The notes: a model not told the origin generated them from the sequence alone. A DNA stretch of 64,000 nucleotides from an uncultured Spirochaetaceae bacterium (GCA_944388955.1 CALXKJ010000004.1:81892-145891), one strand, 5' to 3'. Shown: positions 50,837 through 63,404, numbered from the stretch's first letter. Numbers and translations are program-made.

Positions 50837-52777
50837 TCAGGCCTTGAGCATCTCAATAGCGTCTTGTCTTATCTTCTCATCTGAAGGAAGAACAGACATC
50901 TCAAGAGATCTCGGTACAGGAATAGGCATGTTTTCCGCTGAAATGATTCTGACGCTTCCAGGTTTATATGAAGGCTCAGATGCGAGAATGCGCATAACGC
51001 TCTCCCCGGCACTTCCTTCAAGAGGGGCATCCTCCACTATGAGAGCTTTCTGGATATGCTTGAATTCATCCCTGAGTGTTTCCTCATCCAGTGGTGAGAT
51101 TGTCGCAAGGTCGATGAATGTTATCCTGTCTTTAAAATCATTAAGGACAATCATCGCTCTTCGGAATGGTCTGGAATAGCCGATTACAAGAAGCTCGGAG
51201 CCTCCTCTGTGGACAATAGCCTTTCCGATAGGAAGAAACGCATTCTCATCACCAGTGTCTGAAATGTCATTATAAAGTGCTTTATGCTCAAAGAAGAGCA
51301 CTGGATTATTCATCATCGCGGCACTTTTGAGGAGTGCTTTTGCTGAATATGAATCAGAGGGAGCCACGACAAACAAACCAGGAATCGAGAGGAACATAGT
51401 CTCCAGCGACTGTGTATGCTGTGAGCCGTGCCCCGTTCCTCCGCCTATTGGCGTACGATATATCATCGGGCACTTAAGCTGCCCAGCTGACATGAAATGA
51501 AGCTTCGCCGCATGGTTTACGAGTGCATCGGAGGAGAGCGTGGAGAAATCACCATACATTACTTCGACAATCGGCAATAGTCCCATAGCCGCAGCACCCA
51601 CAGCCATTCCCGTAAACGCTTCTTCCGAAACAGGTGTCTCAAGGATTCTATCTGGAAATCTTTTATAGAGCTCTCCAGTGACTCCGAAGCAGCCGCCATA
51701 GACTCCTATATCCTCACCCATTATGAATGCTGACGGATTTGATGAAAGTATATCAGAGAGAGCCTCCCTGATAGCCTCTCTATAGCTTGCTTTATGAAGC
51801 TCCGCACCATGCTTTTCTTCAGTTGTATATGAAGCATAGACAAGCCTCTGAAGCTTTTCATGTGAAATGGTTTTATCACAGGTCTTCAACGCCTCTGAAA
51901 GCGCATCGTTGATTTTCCCATAAGCTTCCTCTTCTGCCTTTTCTATTTCCGCCTCAGGAACATCATGGCTAAGGAGATAATTTCTGAAACGCATGATTGG
52001 ATCCTTGGCTTTCCACTCTTTCTCTTCCGTCTCAGCTCTATAAAGCCGCTTATCAGAGCGGCTGTGACCGCAGAAGCGATATGTCTCAGCCTCGATGAAA
52101 TAGGGCTTTCCCTCACTGAGCATGTATTTTCTTGCCCTAGAGACAGCATCATATACAGCAAGAACATCATTGCCATCGATTTTCTCAGCTTTTATAGAAA
52201 AGCCATCAGCTCGGGAATAGATACTATCTGTGGAAATCATCCTATCTGAGGATGCCGACATGCCATAGTGATTATTCTCCAGAAGAAAGAGAAGCGGCAA
52301 ACCCCAGATTGAAGCCATATTCATCATCTCATAAAGTGTTCCACGGCTTGATGCGCCATCGCCGAAGATAGCGACTGAGATAGCATCCTCTTTTCTCCGC
52401 TTCATGCTGAGTGCTATGCCACCTGCAAGGCTTATACCAGCGCCAACTACAGCTGACGAGCCGAAATTATGAGTGGAGATATCTGTCATGTGCATCGAGC
52501 CGCCGATGCCAGAGCATAACCCTTCTTCCGAGCCCAGCATCTCCGAGAACATGCGTTTTATATCAGAGCCCCTCGCGATATTGTAGCCATGACAGCGGTG
52601 CGTGGGGACAATCCAGTCTTTTTCATCCAGAGCCGCCACAGCTCCGGAATGGACCCCTTCCTGCCCTATTGAAAGATGATATGTCCCATAGATTCTACCA
52701 TTCTTTCCAAGCTCGTCGATTTTCTCCTCAAACTGCCGGGAGAGAAGCATTGAAGAATAGAGCGGAAGATAATCCAT
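50837..52777 (-). CDS. Fused alpha-beta E1 component of a 2-oxoacid (pyruvate/acetoin-type) dehydrogenase
   Basis: The 646-residue chain joins E1 alpha (residues 1-310: YHLSIGQEGVHSGAV, GGSMHMTD, ThDP motif FGDGASSRGTLYEMMNMAS, HSRSDKRLYR) with E1 beta (330-646: ALSDILSSNPSAFIMGEDIG, ETPVSEEAFTGMAVGAA, FFEHKALYND). These are usually two proteins forming an alpha2-beta2 enzyme. It decarboxylates a 2-oxoacid or acetoin using thiamine diphosphate. No E2 or E3 is in the window. GAGG lies 5 nt before the ATG. It sits 11 bp after the flavin reductase gene. Confidence 0.87.
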   Translation of the reverse strand: MDYLPLYSSMLLSRQFEEKIDELGKNGRIYGTYHLSIGQEGVHSGAVAALDEKDWIVPTHRCHGYNIARGSDIKRMFSEMLGSEEGLCSGIGGSMHMTDISTHNFGSSAVVGAGISLAGGIALSMKRRKEDAISVAIFGDGASSRGTLYEMMNMASIWGLPLLFLLENNHYGMSASSDRMISTDSIYSRADGFSIKAEKIDGNDVLAVYDAVSRARKYMLSEGKPYFIEAETYRFCGHSRSDKRLYRAETEEKEWKAKDPIMRFRNYLLSHDVPEAEIEKAEEEAYGKINDALSEALKTCDKTISHEKLQRLVYASYTTEEKHGAELHKASYREAIREALSDILSSNPSAFIMGEDIGVYGGCFGVTGELYKRFPDRILETPVSEEAFTGMAVGAAAMGLLPIVEVMYGDFSTLSSDALVNHAAKLHFMSAGQLKCPMIYRTPIGGGTGHGSQHTQSLETMFLSIPGLFVVAPSDSYSAKALLKSAAMMNNPVLFFEHKALYNDISDTGDENAFLPIGKAIVHRGGSELLVIGYSRPFRRAMIVLNDFKDRITFIDLATISPLDEETLRDEFKHIQKALIVEDAPLEGSAGESVMRILASEPSYKPGSVRIISAENMPIPVPRSLEMSVLPSDEKIRQDAIEMLKA

Positions 52778-52788
52778 ACAAGCCTCAA

Positions 52789-53283
52789 TCAGGGAATATA
52801 TACGCCATCGATGAAACCGATGAACATACTATGCCAATCGCGCTGAGGATAGAGCTTAAGAATCGATGAGTCAATCATCGATGATTCATCTATCACAGTC
52901 TTCGATGCTTTGCGGCACGAGAAGACAAGATTGGCCTCCGCGAAAGAGACATCACCATCCAGGCTTATGGGCGTAAGTCCGGCTTCTTTAGCCTTATTGG
53001 TATCGCGACCGGAATGAGTACCGCAGAAAGCAAGAGCATCCTTCATCTCCGGAGGGAAGAATGAAAGCGTGAATCTATCATGCCTATCAATAAATGAATA
53101 AGTGAATCTCGACTCCCTGACAAACACGAAAGCAGCAGGCTCCTCCCAGATATATCCAAGCCCACCCCACCCGGCTGTCATTGTATTCCAGTCATTCATG
53201 GTCCCTGCCGTCAGCAGGAAAGATTCACTTCCAATCATCGAGAACGGATTAAGCTCCAGCTGCGTATAGTCTATTCTCTGCAT
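52789..53283 (-). CDS. Flavin reductase-like split-barrel protein
   Basis: The protein is 164 residues from ATG 53283, preceded by GGAGGTCTC; the longer frame to 53349 has no site. It has NPFSMIGSESFLLTAG and NTMTAGWGGLGYIWEEPAAF, the FMN-binding start of the flavin-reductase/FMN-binding split barrel, and FTLSFFPPEMKDALAFCGTHSG. Its partner oxidoreductase is unknown. It is the promoter-proximal gene of a two-gene unit with the fused E1. Confidence 0.82.
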   Translation of the reverse strand: MQRIDYTQLELNPFSMIGSESFLLTAGTMNDWNTMTAGWGGLGYIWEEPAAFVFVRESRFTYSFIDRHDRFTLSFFPPEMKDALAFCGTHSGRDTNKAKEAGLTPISLDGDVSFAEANLVFSCRKASKTVIDESSMIDSSILKLYPQRDWHSMFIGFIDGVYIP

Positions 53284-53403
53284 GAGACCTCCTATCAATA
53301 TAAGATAAGTATACACCCTTATGATGATTTCCTTTCCTATACTTTTCAAAGAGGAAGAGCTTAGATAGAATTACGAAGTATCAATCTTTTTCAGGAGATA
53401 ATG

Positions 53404-53961
53404 ATGAGCGAAATCATACCACCGCTTTCAAAAGATCTAAGAAGAGTCCTCATAGATGAGGATGCTATTGCAAAGCGTGTTTCGGAGCTTGCTTCTGAGA
53501 TCAATGAAAAGTACAAGGATATAGAGGAGCCCTTGATTCTCGTTGGAGTACTGAAGGGTTCTTTTATTTTCATGGCAGACCTTGTGCGGAAACTCACTAT
53601 TCCGCATATCGTGGACTTCATAGCAATCTCATCGTATGGCAGAAAAGGCGCGGAAAGAGGCGAAGTGAGACTCCTTATGGACACAAGGGAGAACCTCGCA
53701 GATCACCATGTCCTTATAGTCGAAGATATCCTCGACAGCGGCTCAACCCTCAATTATCTCATTACAGCATTCAAAGCACGCGGTACGAAGTCAGTAGAGA
53801 CAGCAGTATTCCTCGACAAGCCAGAGCGTCATCAGATTCCTGTGGATATCGAGTTCATGGGTTTTCAGATTCCAGATGTGTGGGTCGTCGGATATGGTCT
53901 TGATTACAAGGAGAGACATCGCACTCTTCCTTATATAGCAGAAATGATTCCGGAGAATTGA
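53404..53961 (+). CDS. hpt: Hypoxanthine phosphoribosyltransferase
   Basis: The 185-residue type I PRTase has EPLILVGVLKGSFIFMADL, the PRPP motif VLIVEDILDSGSTL and FMGFQIPDVWVVGYGLDY. It salvages hypoxanthine and guanine. Two ATGs follow AGGAG at 3 and 6 nt; the second is taken. It begins the purine cluster hpt-PRTase-purA. Confidence 0.93.
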   Translation: MSEIIPPLSKDLRRVLIDEDAIAKRVSELASEINEKYKDIEEPLILVGVLKGSFIFMADLVRKLTIPHIVDFIAISSYGRKGAERGEVRLLMDTRENLADHHVLIVEDILDSGSTLNYLITAFKARGTKSVETAVFLDKPERHQIPVDIEFMGFQIPDVWVVGYGLDYKERHRTLPYIAEMIPEN

Positions 53962-53962
53962 G

Positions 53963-54526
53963 ATGGATAAGTTCTATGTAAGCTACAACACGGTTCACAA
54001 GCTTATAAAGAAGCTTGCTGAAATGATAACTGAATCAGGTTTCGATCCTGATGTGATTGTCGCAATCGGCTCCGGAGGCTTCATTCCGGCCAGAATCATC
54101 AAGACATTCATCAATCGCCCGATTTACGCTGTAGGAATCTCCTACTACGGAATGGATCACAAGCACCGTGAGCATCCGACAAAAATACAGTGGATTGATG
54201 AAGTACAGGAGCAGCTTAGAGGAAAGAATGTGCTTCTCATCGATGAGGTTGATGACACAAGAGCCACGCTCGGCTATTGTGTCGGAGAACTTCTCTCATA
54301 CCAGCCAAAGGAGATTGCTGTTCTCGTTCTCCATAACAAACTCAAGAAGAAGGATGTCGAATTCCCGCCAGAGATCAAGAGATACTACCCAGCCCTCGAG
54401 ATTGAGGACATGTGGATAAAGTATCCTTGGGACGCTGAGGATATCGACGAGCATACAAAGCTGGAGCATGAAATGATTCAGGAGCTTAAGCATCAGGGAA
54501 AGGAGCTTTTTGATGGCATCTTATAA
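53963..54526 (+). CDS. Second purine-type phosphoribosyltransferase
   Basis: The 187-residue PRTase has VIVAIGSGGFIPARIIKTF and the PRPP motif VLLIDEVDDTRATLGYCV. It lacks the typical HPRT C-terminal pattern and resembles xanthine/hypoxanthine PRTases of the archaeal and yeast XPT1-like type. Substrate preference is unknown. It starts 1 nt after the hpt stop and overlaps purA by 14 bp, so all three are co-translated. Confidence 0.8.
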   Translation: MDKFYVSYNTVHKLIKKLAEMITESGFDPDVIVAIGSGGFIPARIIKTFINRPIYAVGISYYGMDHKHREHPTKIQWIDEVQEQLRGKNVLLIDEVDDTRATLGYCVGELLSYQPKEIAVLVLHNKLKKKDVEFPPEIKRYYPALEIEDMWIKYPWDAEDIDEHTKLEHEMIQELKHQGKELFDGIL

Positions 54527-55799
54527 TGTAAACGCAGTTGTTGGTGTTCAGTGGGGCGATGAAGGCAAAGGCCGTGTCGTCGACTATCTCGCATCAGATG
54601 CGGAAATCGTAATCCGCTTCCAGGGTGGAGATAACGCAGGTCATACTGTCATAAATGACAAGGGAAAATTCGGTCTTCATATCATTCCAAGCGGTGTATT
54701 CAATCCGGATACAATGAATATTGTCGGAGCTGGCACCGTCGTCAACTTCGATACGATGAAGAGTGAGATGGATCACATCAAGGAAGTTGCTGGCATCGAT
54801 GTCGATAACGTCTTCATTGATGAGAGAGCTCACATCATCATGCCATACCACATCGCGCTCGATGGAGCTGAGGAAAGCAAGAGAAGCAGCAAGGAGAAAA
54901 TCGGGACAACCAAGAGAGGCATCGGCCCTTGCTATAGCGACAAAGCTGCGAGAATGGGCATAAGAGCTGCTGACCTGCTTGACGAGGAAAGACTTGAGGC
55001 ACGCCTCAAGCTCATTCTGCCGAAGAAGATCCGTGATCTCGAATACTATGGTCTCGAGACTGTAACACTTGAGGAGATGATGGCGAAATGCCGCGCATGG
55101 AAAGAGGAGTTCGGTGACCACATCATCGATACTGTCCCTGTGGTACGCGACGCGGTCGAAAGCGGAAAGAAGATCCTCCTTGAAGGCCAGCTTGGCATCA
55201 TGCGTGATAACGACTGGGGAATCTATCCATATACGACATCATCCAATCCCACAGTATCTGGCGGATGCAATGGCGCCGGAATTCCTCCACGCTGCATCTC
55301 AAAAGTCGTGGGTGTCGCAAAAGCCTACTCCACATCAGTCGGAGGCGGTCCATACATGACTGAGCTTTTCGATGCTGATGGTGACAAGCTGAGGGACATC
55401 GGACATGAGTATGGCGTTACAACAGGCCGCCCAAGACGCTGTGGATGGTTTGACGCTGTCGCCGCTGACTACGCCTGCTACATGAATGGTGTTACCGATA
55501 TAGCACTCACGAAGCTTGACGTCCTCGACACATTCGAGAAGATCAAAGTGTGCACAGGCTACATGATTGATGGCGAGTATTATCAGCACCTTCCGGAGAC
55601 AAGACTCCAGGAAAGAGCGAAGCCGATTTACGAGACATTCGATGGATGGATGGCAGATACAACAGCATGCAGGAAGTGGGAGGATCTTCCAGAGAAGGCA
55701 AAGGAATATATCCTTGCTCTCGAGAAGATGATGAACACGCACATCACATACATATCTGTCGGGCCTGAGCGCAATCAGCTCATCATCCGTGAGAAATAA
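54513..55799 (+). CDS. purA: Adenylosuccinate synthetase
   Basis: The 428-residue protein has VVGVQWGDEGKGRVVDYL, GGDNAGHTV, GTTKRGIGPCYSDK, GGCNGAGIPPRC and a C-terminal TYISVGPERNQLI. It converts IMP and aspartate to adenylosuccinate using GTP. AAAGGAG lies 7 nt before ATG 54513. It is the last gene of the purine salvage unit, with a hairpin after. Confidence 0.96.
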   Translation: MASYNVNAVVGVQWGDEGKGRVVDYLASDAEIVIRFQGGDNAGHTVINDKGKFGLHIIPSGVFNPDTMNIVGAGTVVNFDTMKSEMDHIKEVAGIDVDNVFIDERAHIIMPYHIALDGAEESKRSSKEKIGTTKRGIGPCYSDKAARMGIRAADLLDEERLEARLKLILPKKIRDLEYYGLETVTLEEMMAKCRAWKEEFGDHIIDTVPVVRDAVESGKKILLEGQLGIMRDNDWGIYPYTTSSNPTVSGGCNGAGIPPRCISKVVGVAKAYSTSVGGGPYMTELFDADGDKLRDIGHEYGVTTGRPRRCGWFDAVAADYACYMNGVTDIALTKLDVLDTFEKIKVCTGYMIDGEYYQHLPETRLQERAKPIYETFDGWMADTTACRKWEDLPEKAKEYILALEKMMNTHITYISVGPERNQLIIREK

Positions 55800-55803
55800 T
55801 GGA

Positions 55804-55825
55804 ATGGCTGCCAGACGGCAGCCAT
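55804..55825 (+). terminator. Hairpin after purA
   Basis: Arms ATGGCTGCC (55804-55812) and GGCAGCCAT (55817-55825) form a perfect 9-bp stem with an AGAC loop. It follows the stop immediately and has little T-tail. Confidence 0.6.
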
Positions 55826-55911
55826 TGCTATGTACACGCAAAAACAACGGAGAATTAACACAATCTTGATGATTCATGATACGGCCATAGGTTAACATCA
55901 TGGAGGAATAA

Positions 55912-58893
<2,982 letters not shown>

Positions 58894-58902
58894 GAGGAAT
58901 AT

Positions 58903-60315
58903 ATGGAATATGATCATAAAAGCTATATAAGCCCTTTGACATGGCGCTACGGCTCGGATGAGATGAAAGGAATCTTCTCTGAAGTGCACAAAAGAAAACT
59001 CTTAAGACGTGTCTGGATTGCCCTCGCAAGAGCAGAGATGAAAGCTGGCATTGTCACAGAGGAGCAAGTGAAGGAGCTCGAGGCTCATAAGGACGACATA
59101 AACATCGACAGGGCTACAGAGATAGAGAACACGATTCACCATGATCTGATGGCGGAAATCAAGACATATGCAGAAGAGTGCCCTCTTGCAGGAGGGATAA
59201 TCCACCTTGGAGCCACAAGCATGGATGCCCTCGACAATGCGGATGCAGTGCGCTTCAAAGAGGCCATGGAGCTTATCGTTAAGCGGCTTGATGATCTTAT
59301 CGAGGCTTTCAGGGAGAAGGCTGAGCTTTACAGAGACACTCCCACAATGGCGTTCACGCACATACAGCCTGCGGAAGTAACGACTATAGGCTACAGGCTT
59401 TCCCAGACTATCCAGGATCTCAATGAGGACAGGAAAGACGCGGCTTCTTTTGCTGCGGATATCAAAGGGAAAGGCATGAAAGGTGCAGTCGGCACTGCCG
59501 CAAGTTATGGCGAGCTTCTTCAGGGTACAGGGCTTTCAGCTATGGAGCTGGAGAAGATGGTCATGGATGAACTAGGTATAAAAGCATTCGATGCTGCAAC
59601 GCAGACATATACGAGGAAGCAAGATCTTAAAATGATTTCAATCCTCTCCTCTATAGCTGCGACACTTCATCGCTTCTCGCTCGATTTCCGAGTCCTCCAA
59701 TCCCCGCCGATAGGTGAATTCTCCGAGCCTTTCGGAAAGATGCAGGTCGGCTCATCGGCAATGCCTTTCAAGCGCAACCCTATCAACTCGGAGAAGATAT
59801 GCTCACTCTCGAGAATCGTTGAGGAAAGCTATCAGGCGGCATGGAGCAACGCATCCCTCTCAATTCTTGAACGCACGCTCGATGACAGCGCTGACAGGCG
59901 CATCTTCATCCCAGAAGCCTTCATAGCGCTCGACGAGATGCTCCTTACGGAGACGAAGATCATCAAAGGCATGCAGGTACATTCAGCTGCGACAAAACGG
60001 CTGATGGATAACTATGGAATCTTCGCATCAACGGAAAAGCTTCTCATGGAGCTTGGCAAGCATGGTGCCGACAGACAGGAAATGCACGAGGTCATCAGAG
60101 AGGAATCCCTCAAAGCGTGGGCACTTGTACAGGAAGGCAAGGAAAATCCGCTTAAGGAGAGTCTCTCCGAAGACAAGAGGATACGCTCATATCTTGGAAA
60201 GGAGGAAATCCTGAAGCTTCTCGATGCATCGACATACACAGGCGATGCATCGCTCCGTACTGATATGGTGCTTAATCAGATAATCAAGAGCCCTGCCCTG
60301 AAGAGCGCGAAATAA
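58903..60315 (+). CDS. purB: Adenylosuccinate lyase
   Basis: The 470-residue fumarase/aspartase-superfamily protein has TEIENTIHHDLMAEI, HLGATSMDALDNADAVRF, FTHIQPAEVTTIGYRL, GEFSEPFGKMQVGSSAMPFKRN (signature loop) and a C-terminal ATKRLMDNYGIFAS. It splits adenylosuccinate to AMP and SAICAR to AICAR. AGGAGG lies 6 nt before ATG, 9 bp after the GH2 stop, so it may be read from the GH2 transcript. It overlaps the convergent VTT gene by 40 bp. Confidence 0.95.
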   Translation: MEYDHKSYISPLTWRYGSDEMKGIFSEVHKRKLLRRVWIALARAEMKAGIVTEEQVKELEAHKDDINIDRATEIENTIHHDLMAEIKTYAEECPLAGGIIHLGATSMDALDNADAVRFKEAMELIVKRLDDLIEAFREKAELYRDTPTMAFTHIQPAEVTTIGYRLSQTIQDLNEDRKDAASFAADIKGKGMKGAVGTAASYGELLQGTGLSAMELEKMVMDELGIKAFDAATQTYTRKQDLKMISILSSIAATLHRFSLDFRVLQSPPIGEFSEPFGKMQVGSSAMPFKRNPINSEKICSLSRIVEESYQAAWSNASLSILERTLDDSADRRIFIPEAFIALDEMLLTETKIIKGMQVHSAATKRLMDNYGIFASTEKLLMELGKHGADRQEMHEVIREESLKAWALVQEGKENPLKESLSEDKRIRSYLGKEEILKLLDASTYTGDASLRTDMVLNQIIKSPALKSAK

Positions 60316-60893
60316 AGGGCTGCTCTTATATACCTTATGCATGTTGCGGGGAGGACTCTCCTCGCATCCATCTTAAGGGCACCTGCAAGTACGCATATAG
60401 TCGAGAACGGTAAAGGAAGAATACCGGCAAGAAGCACGAATGCTATACCGTATTTCCTTATATACGCGCCCCATTTGACAGCGGCCCTGTCCGTGTATTT
60501 CTTCACAAGCGGTATCTTATGGAGAAGAAGCCCAATAGCATATGATGTGACACCGCCAAGAGCTGAGGCCGTGCCTATTACAGGCACAACGATGAAAGGA
60601 TTCATCGAAGCGGCTATCGGGAAGACGAAATCCGGAGAGAGCGGGAGTATCAGAGTATCGACGACATAGACATACAAGAAGATTCCCCACATGCCAAGAT
60701 TCTCGTCAAACCAGTCTACGGCAGCTGAATAGTCATCACCTCCGATATAGTTCACAACAACGAAAAAACCAATGAAGATGAGAAGAAGCGGAATAAAACC
60801 TATCAAGGCTATCCTCTTCCAATTGAGCTTCACATTGTCATCATTATGATTTCTGTCTGTGTCATCGCTGATTTTATGAGCAGTATTATCCAT
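60276..60893 (-). CDS. VTT-domain (DedA/SNARE-associated) membrane protein
   Basis: From ATG 60893 the protein is 205 residues, with a charged N-terminus, membrane segments at about 26-48, 70-105, 120-140 and 165-205, and the VTT-type LSPDFVFPIAASMNPFIVVP and GIAFVLLAGILPLPFSTICV (proline-rich re-entrant loop). VTT proteins act as lipid scramblases or flippases. It overlaps alaX (8 bp) and the 3' end of purB (40 bp). Confidence 0.75.
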   Translation of the reverse strand: MDNTAHKISDDTDRNHNDDNVKLNWKRIALIGFIPLLLIFIGFFVVVNYIGGDDYSAAVDWFDENLGMWGIFLYVYVVDTLILPLSPDFVFPIAASMNPFIVVPVIGTASALGGVTSYAIGLLLHKIPLVKKYTDRAAVKWGAYIRKYGIAFVLLAGILPLPFSTICVLAGALKMDARRVLPATCIRYIRAALYFALFRAGLLII

Positions 60894-62016
60894 TGAGCAC
60901 CTTTTCACATTCATCGAGGAATTCCTTCCGATCCCCAGAGAAGGAGCCCCGGTACATCATACCTCGACCACCACCCTTTATGGAAGGAATGGAGGCTTTC
61001 AATATATCAAAATAATTCTTATCACCATGGAATAGAAACCTTGAAGATTCGTCAGCTACCATGACAATGCACTTCTCGCTTTCAGGTATCACGCTTTCAA
61101 AGGAAGATGATGGTGATGATGAAGCTATCATTACAGGAGACATCCCGCCTGCCATAGCCACACTGTATTCAAGCGCCGCAATCTTCGCCTGAAGAGATTT
61201 CACTTCATGCTGGAGCGTGATTTTCTCTTTTATAAGCATCTCGGTATTGGAGATTATATTCTCGCGCTCGGATGACAGCATGGAAGAGAGCTTTGCGAGC
61301 ATACAGGAATTCTCCCTGCGGTATCTTATGGCAGCATCACCGGAAAGCCATATTGTCCTCACATGCCCTCTTATAATCTCAAATCCCTTATATGCAATCT
61401 CTTTGATTTCCGAAGTATTCTTCAGATGCACACCACCGCAAGCGACTTTATCAAGGCCATCGATGAAAACAACAAGCACATCATCGTCATCCACCTTGAT
61501 AGTGCGTCTCATATGAAGCTCCTCCGCATCGGAGCGTGGAAGACATTTCTGGAAAATATCATGGCCTTCCCGTATCGCAAGAGAAGCTTTGTCCTCAATC
61601 TCAAGAAGCTTTTCCTCTGAAATCTCGGCCACATCGGTCTCAATAGTGAAGAACCCGTCCCCTTGGTGTACCGCAAGAGTGCCTATTCCAAGCTCCGAAT
61701 ACAGAAGTGACGAGACAAGATGCTGGGCGCTGTGCTCTGTCATGTATTCGTAACGATGAGACCAGTCAAGCGTGAGCGTGTATGTATCTCCGGAAGAAGG
61801 TTTCTCTCCATTTATCTTATGGAGAATCTCACCATTGTCGCCCTTGACTGTATCCGCTATCTCATATGGGCCGAAGGAGCCTCTATCCCCGGGCTGTCCC
61901 CCTCCTTCAGGGTAGAATATAGTCCTGTCGAGGATTATCCCATCATCAAGAACCCCAGTGACCGTAGCGTCAATACTCTTTAGATATCCATCCTTGTAAT
62001 AAAGCTTCTCAGTCAT
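60886..62016 (-). CDS. Alanyl-tRNA editing protein AlaX (long form)
   Basis: The 376-residue protein has an N-terminal beta domain (FYPEGGGQPGDRGSFG), the editing-site zinc ligands HSAQHLVSSLL and KVACGGVHLKN, a coiled coil (LQHEVKSLQAKIAALEYS, about 265-290) and a DHHA1-like end (IPSIKGGGRGMMYRGSFSGD). It deacylates Ser-tRNA-Ala and Gly-tRNA-Ala in trans. It is coupled to the upstream UPF0126 gene by ATGA. Confidence 0.88.
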   Translation of the reverse strand: MTEKLYYKDGYLKSIDATVTGVLDDGIILDRTIFYPEGGGQPGDRGSFGPYEIADTVKGDNGEILHKINGEKPSSGDTYTLTLDWSHRYEYMTEHSAQHLVSSLLYSELGIGTLAVHQGDGFFTIETDVAEISEEKLLEIEDKASLAIREGHDIFQKCLPRSDAEELHMRRTIKVDDDDVLVVFIDGLDKVACGGVHLKNTSEIKEIAYKGFEIIRGHVRTIWLSGDAAIRYRRENSCMLAKLSSMLSSERENIISNTEMLIKEKITLQHEVKSLQAKIAALEYSVAMAGGMSPVMIASSSPSSSFESVIPESEKCIVMVADESSRFLFHGDKNYFDILKASIPSIKGGGRGMMYRGSFSGDRKEFLDECEKVLNG

Positions 62017-62645
62017 CTCTTCTCCTCACCCACCATTCTAGCGACAGGCAGTTTCCACCTGTAATGATAACCAAGCATGCGGAGAATGGTTGTAAACAAC
62101 GCTGTTGCATACATAAGGATATCGCCACTGACGCCGAGCTTGAAGAGAAGCGAGAACAGCAGACCTCCGAGAATCGAGGCAGAGGCGTAGAAATCCGAAG
62201 TGAAGACCATGGGAATCTCCCGGGAGAAAACATCTCTCAGGACTCCTCCTCCAACAGCTCCGAAGACCCCGCTTGTGATGACTCCGATTGTACCAAGCCC
62301 CAGAAGCTCAGCTTTCACACAGCCGATTGCAGTGAAAACACCAAGTCCGACCGCATCAAGGTATTGTATGATTCCCCACCTTCCGACAGCCTTAGGACTG
62401 AGGATGAAAACGCCTATCCCTGCGAGTATCGAGACAATCACATAAGCGTTATCACGGAAGATTGCAAGTGGGAATATGCCAAGGAAAGCATCACGTATCA
62501 TGCCTCCACCACAGCCGACTGTAATCGCGAAGACAAGCACACCAAGGAAATCGAGTCTGTTCTTAACGCCCTTCACAGCACCCGTGATGGCGAAAATGAG
62601 TGTTCCGAATATATCGAATGCATAGACTATGCTACCGTATTCCAT
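62013..62645 (-). CDS. TRIC/UPF0126 seven-helix membrane protein
   Basis: The 210-residue protein has two UPF0126 repeats, each with a GGG-RD motif: VGCGGGMIRDAFLGIFP and GAVGGGVLRDVFSREIP. Seven hydrophobic helices are visible. The family includes YicG-type and TRIC-like channels for cations or glycine. There is no Shine-Dalgarno; TATAGT lies 11 nt upstream of the ATG, giving a very short leader. It starts the unit with alaX and the VTT gene. Confidence 0.87.
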   Translation of the reverse strand: MEYGSIVYAFDIFGTLIFAITGAVKGVKNRLDFLGVLVFAITVGCGGGMIRDAFLGIFPLAIFRDNAYVIVSILAGIGVFILSPKAVGRWGIIQYLDAVGLGVFTAIGCVKAELLGLGTIGVITSGVFGAVGGGVLRDVFSREIPMVFTSDFYASASILGGLLFSLLFKLGVSGDILMYATALFTTILRMLGYHYRWKLPVARMVGEEKR

Positions 62646-62713
62646 AACAGCAGAAGACTATAATAAGCATGAAGAGATGTCCACACGCTATAGCCGCATA
62701 GGGACTCTTTGAC

Positions 62714-62719
62714 TATATT
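62714..62719 (+). promoter_or_regulatory. -10 box of the 195-residue gene
   Basis: TATATT ends exactly 6 nt before ATG 62726 with no Shine-Dalgarno. No clear -35 is present. It lies in the 80-bp gap to the divergent UPF0126 gene. Confidence 0.4.
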
Positions 62720-62725
62720 TATGGC

Positions 62726-63313
62726 ATGGGAAAAATAAAAAGCGCATGGGAGATTGCCCTTGAGAAGACAGAGGGCATCAAAATTGATAAAAGCAAGATG
62801 AAGTACCAGGAAGATGTCGAAGCAGCGAGAAAAGCTGCAGGCAGCTACCTGATGGAAGATAACGCGGACGAGAAGGCATTCACGGGGAAAATCGCATCAC
62901 TCGATCCGAAAGCGATGAAGGAAGGACTGCTTCTTACAGCAGATGCCAATATCTCCCTTCCGGAAACGGAGGATGGAAATGATGAGCGATTCAGAAGAGT
63001 GAGATTCATCATTCAGCAGGCTTCTGGAAACAATAGCGATGCACTTGCACTTATGGATGAGCTCATCGGATTTCTCAAGCAGTATCCGCTTCATAGAAAA
63101 GACCTCGTGGAGAAGATGAAGGCTCAGTATCAGCCGGTACTGGATGAGAAGTCTGCCAAGCTCTCAAAGCAGTATGGACAGGAAATCCACCTCTCCTTTG
63201 AGCAGGATAAGGAATTCATGGAAGCGGCTTCAAAGAATCTTGAGAGACTTGAAGCACAGTATCAGCAGACTGTAAGGAATGCAAAGAGTCAGCTGAAGGA
63301 AATGATTGTGTAA
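62726..63313 (+). CDS. Conserved soluble helical protein of unknown function
   Basis: The 195-residue, charged, mostly helical protein has no signal or membrane segment. It starts MGKIKSAWEIALEKTEGIKID and has a C-terminal heptad-rich region (SKNLERLEAQYQQTVRNAKSQ, about 165-190). It looks like a family I associate with spirochaetes, but I know of no function. It is a single-gene transcript, leaderless by the 6-nt rule. Confidence 0.65.
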   Translation: MGKIKSAWEIALEKTEGIKIDKSKMKYQEDVEAARKAAGSYLMEDNADEKAFTGKIASLDPKAMKEGLLLTADANISLPETEDGNDERFRRVRFIIQQASGNNSDALALMDELIGFLKQYPLHRKDLVEKMKAQYQPVLDEKSAKLSKQYGQEIHLSFEQDKEFMEAASKNLERLEAQYQQTVRNAKSQLKEMIV

Positions 63314-63404
63314 TCACCATCACTCAATCGTTTACCTTGATTGAAATCATAGTAATCACAGGCGATGTGTGGAGTTCCGAGAAATTTGTTTGACTTCCTC
63401 ATCT

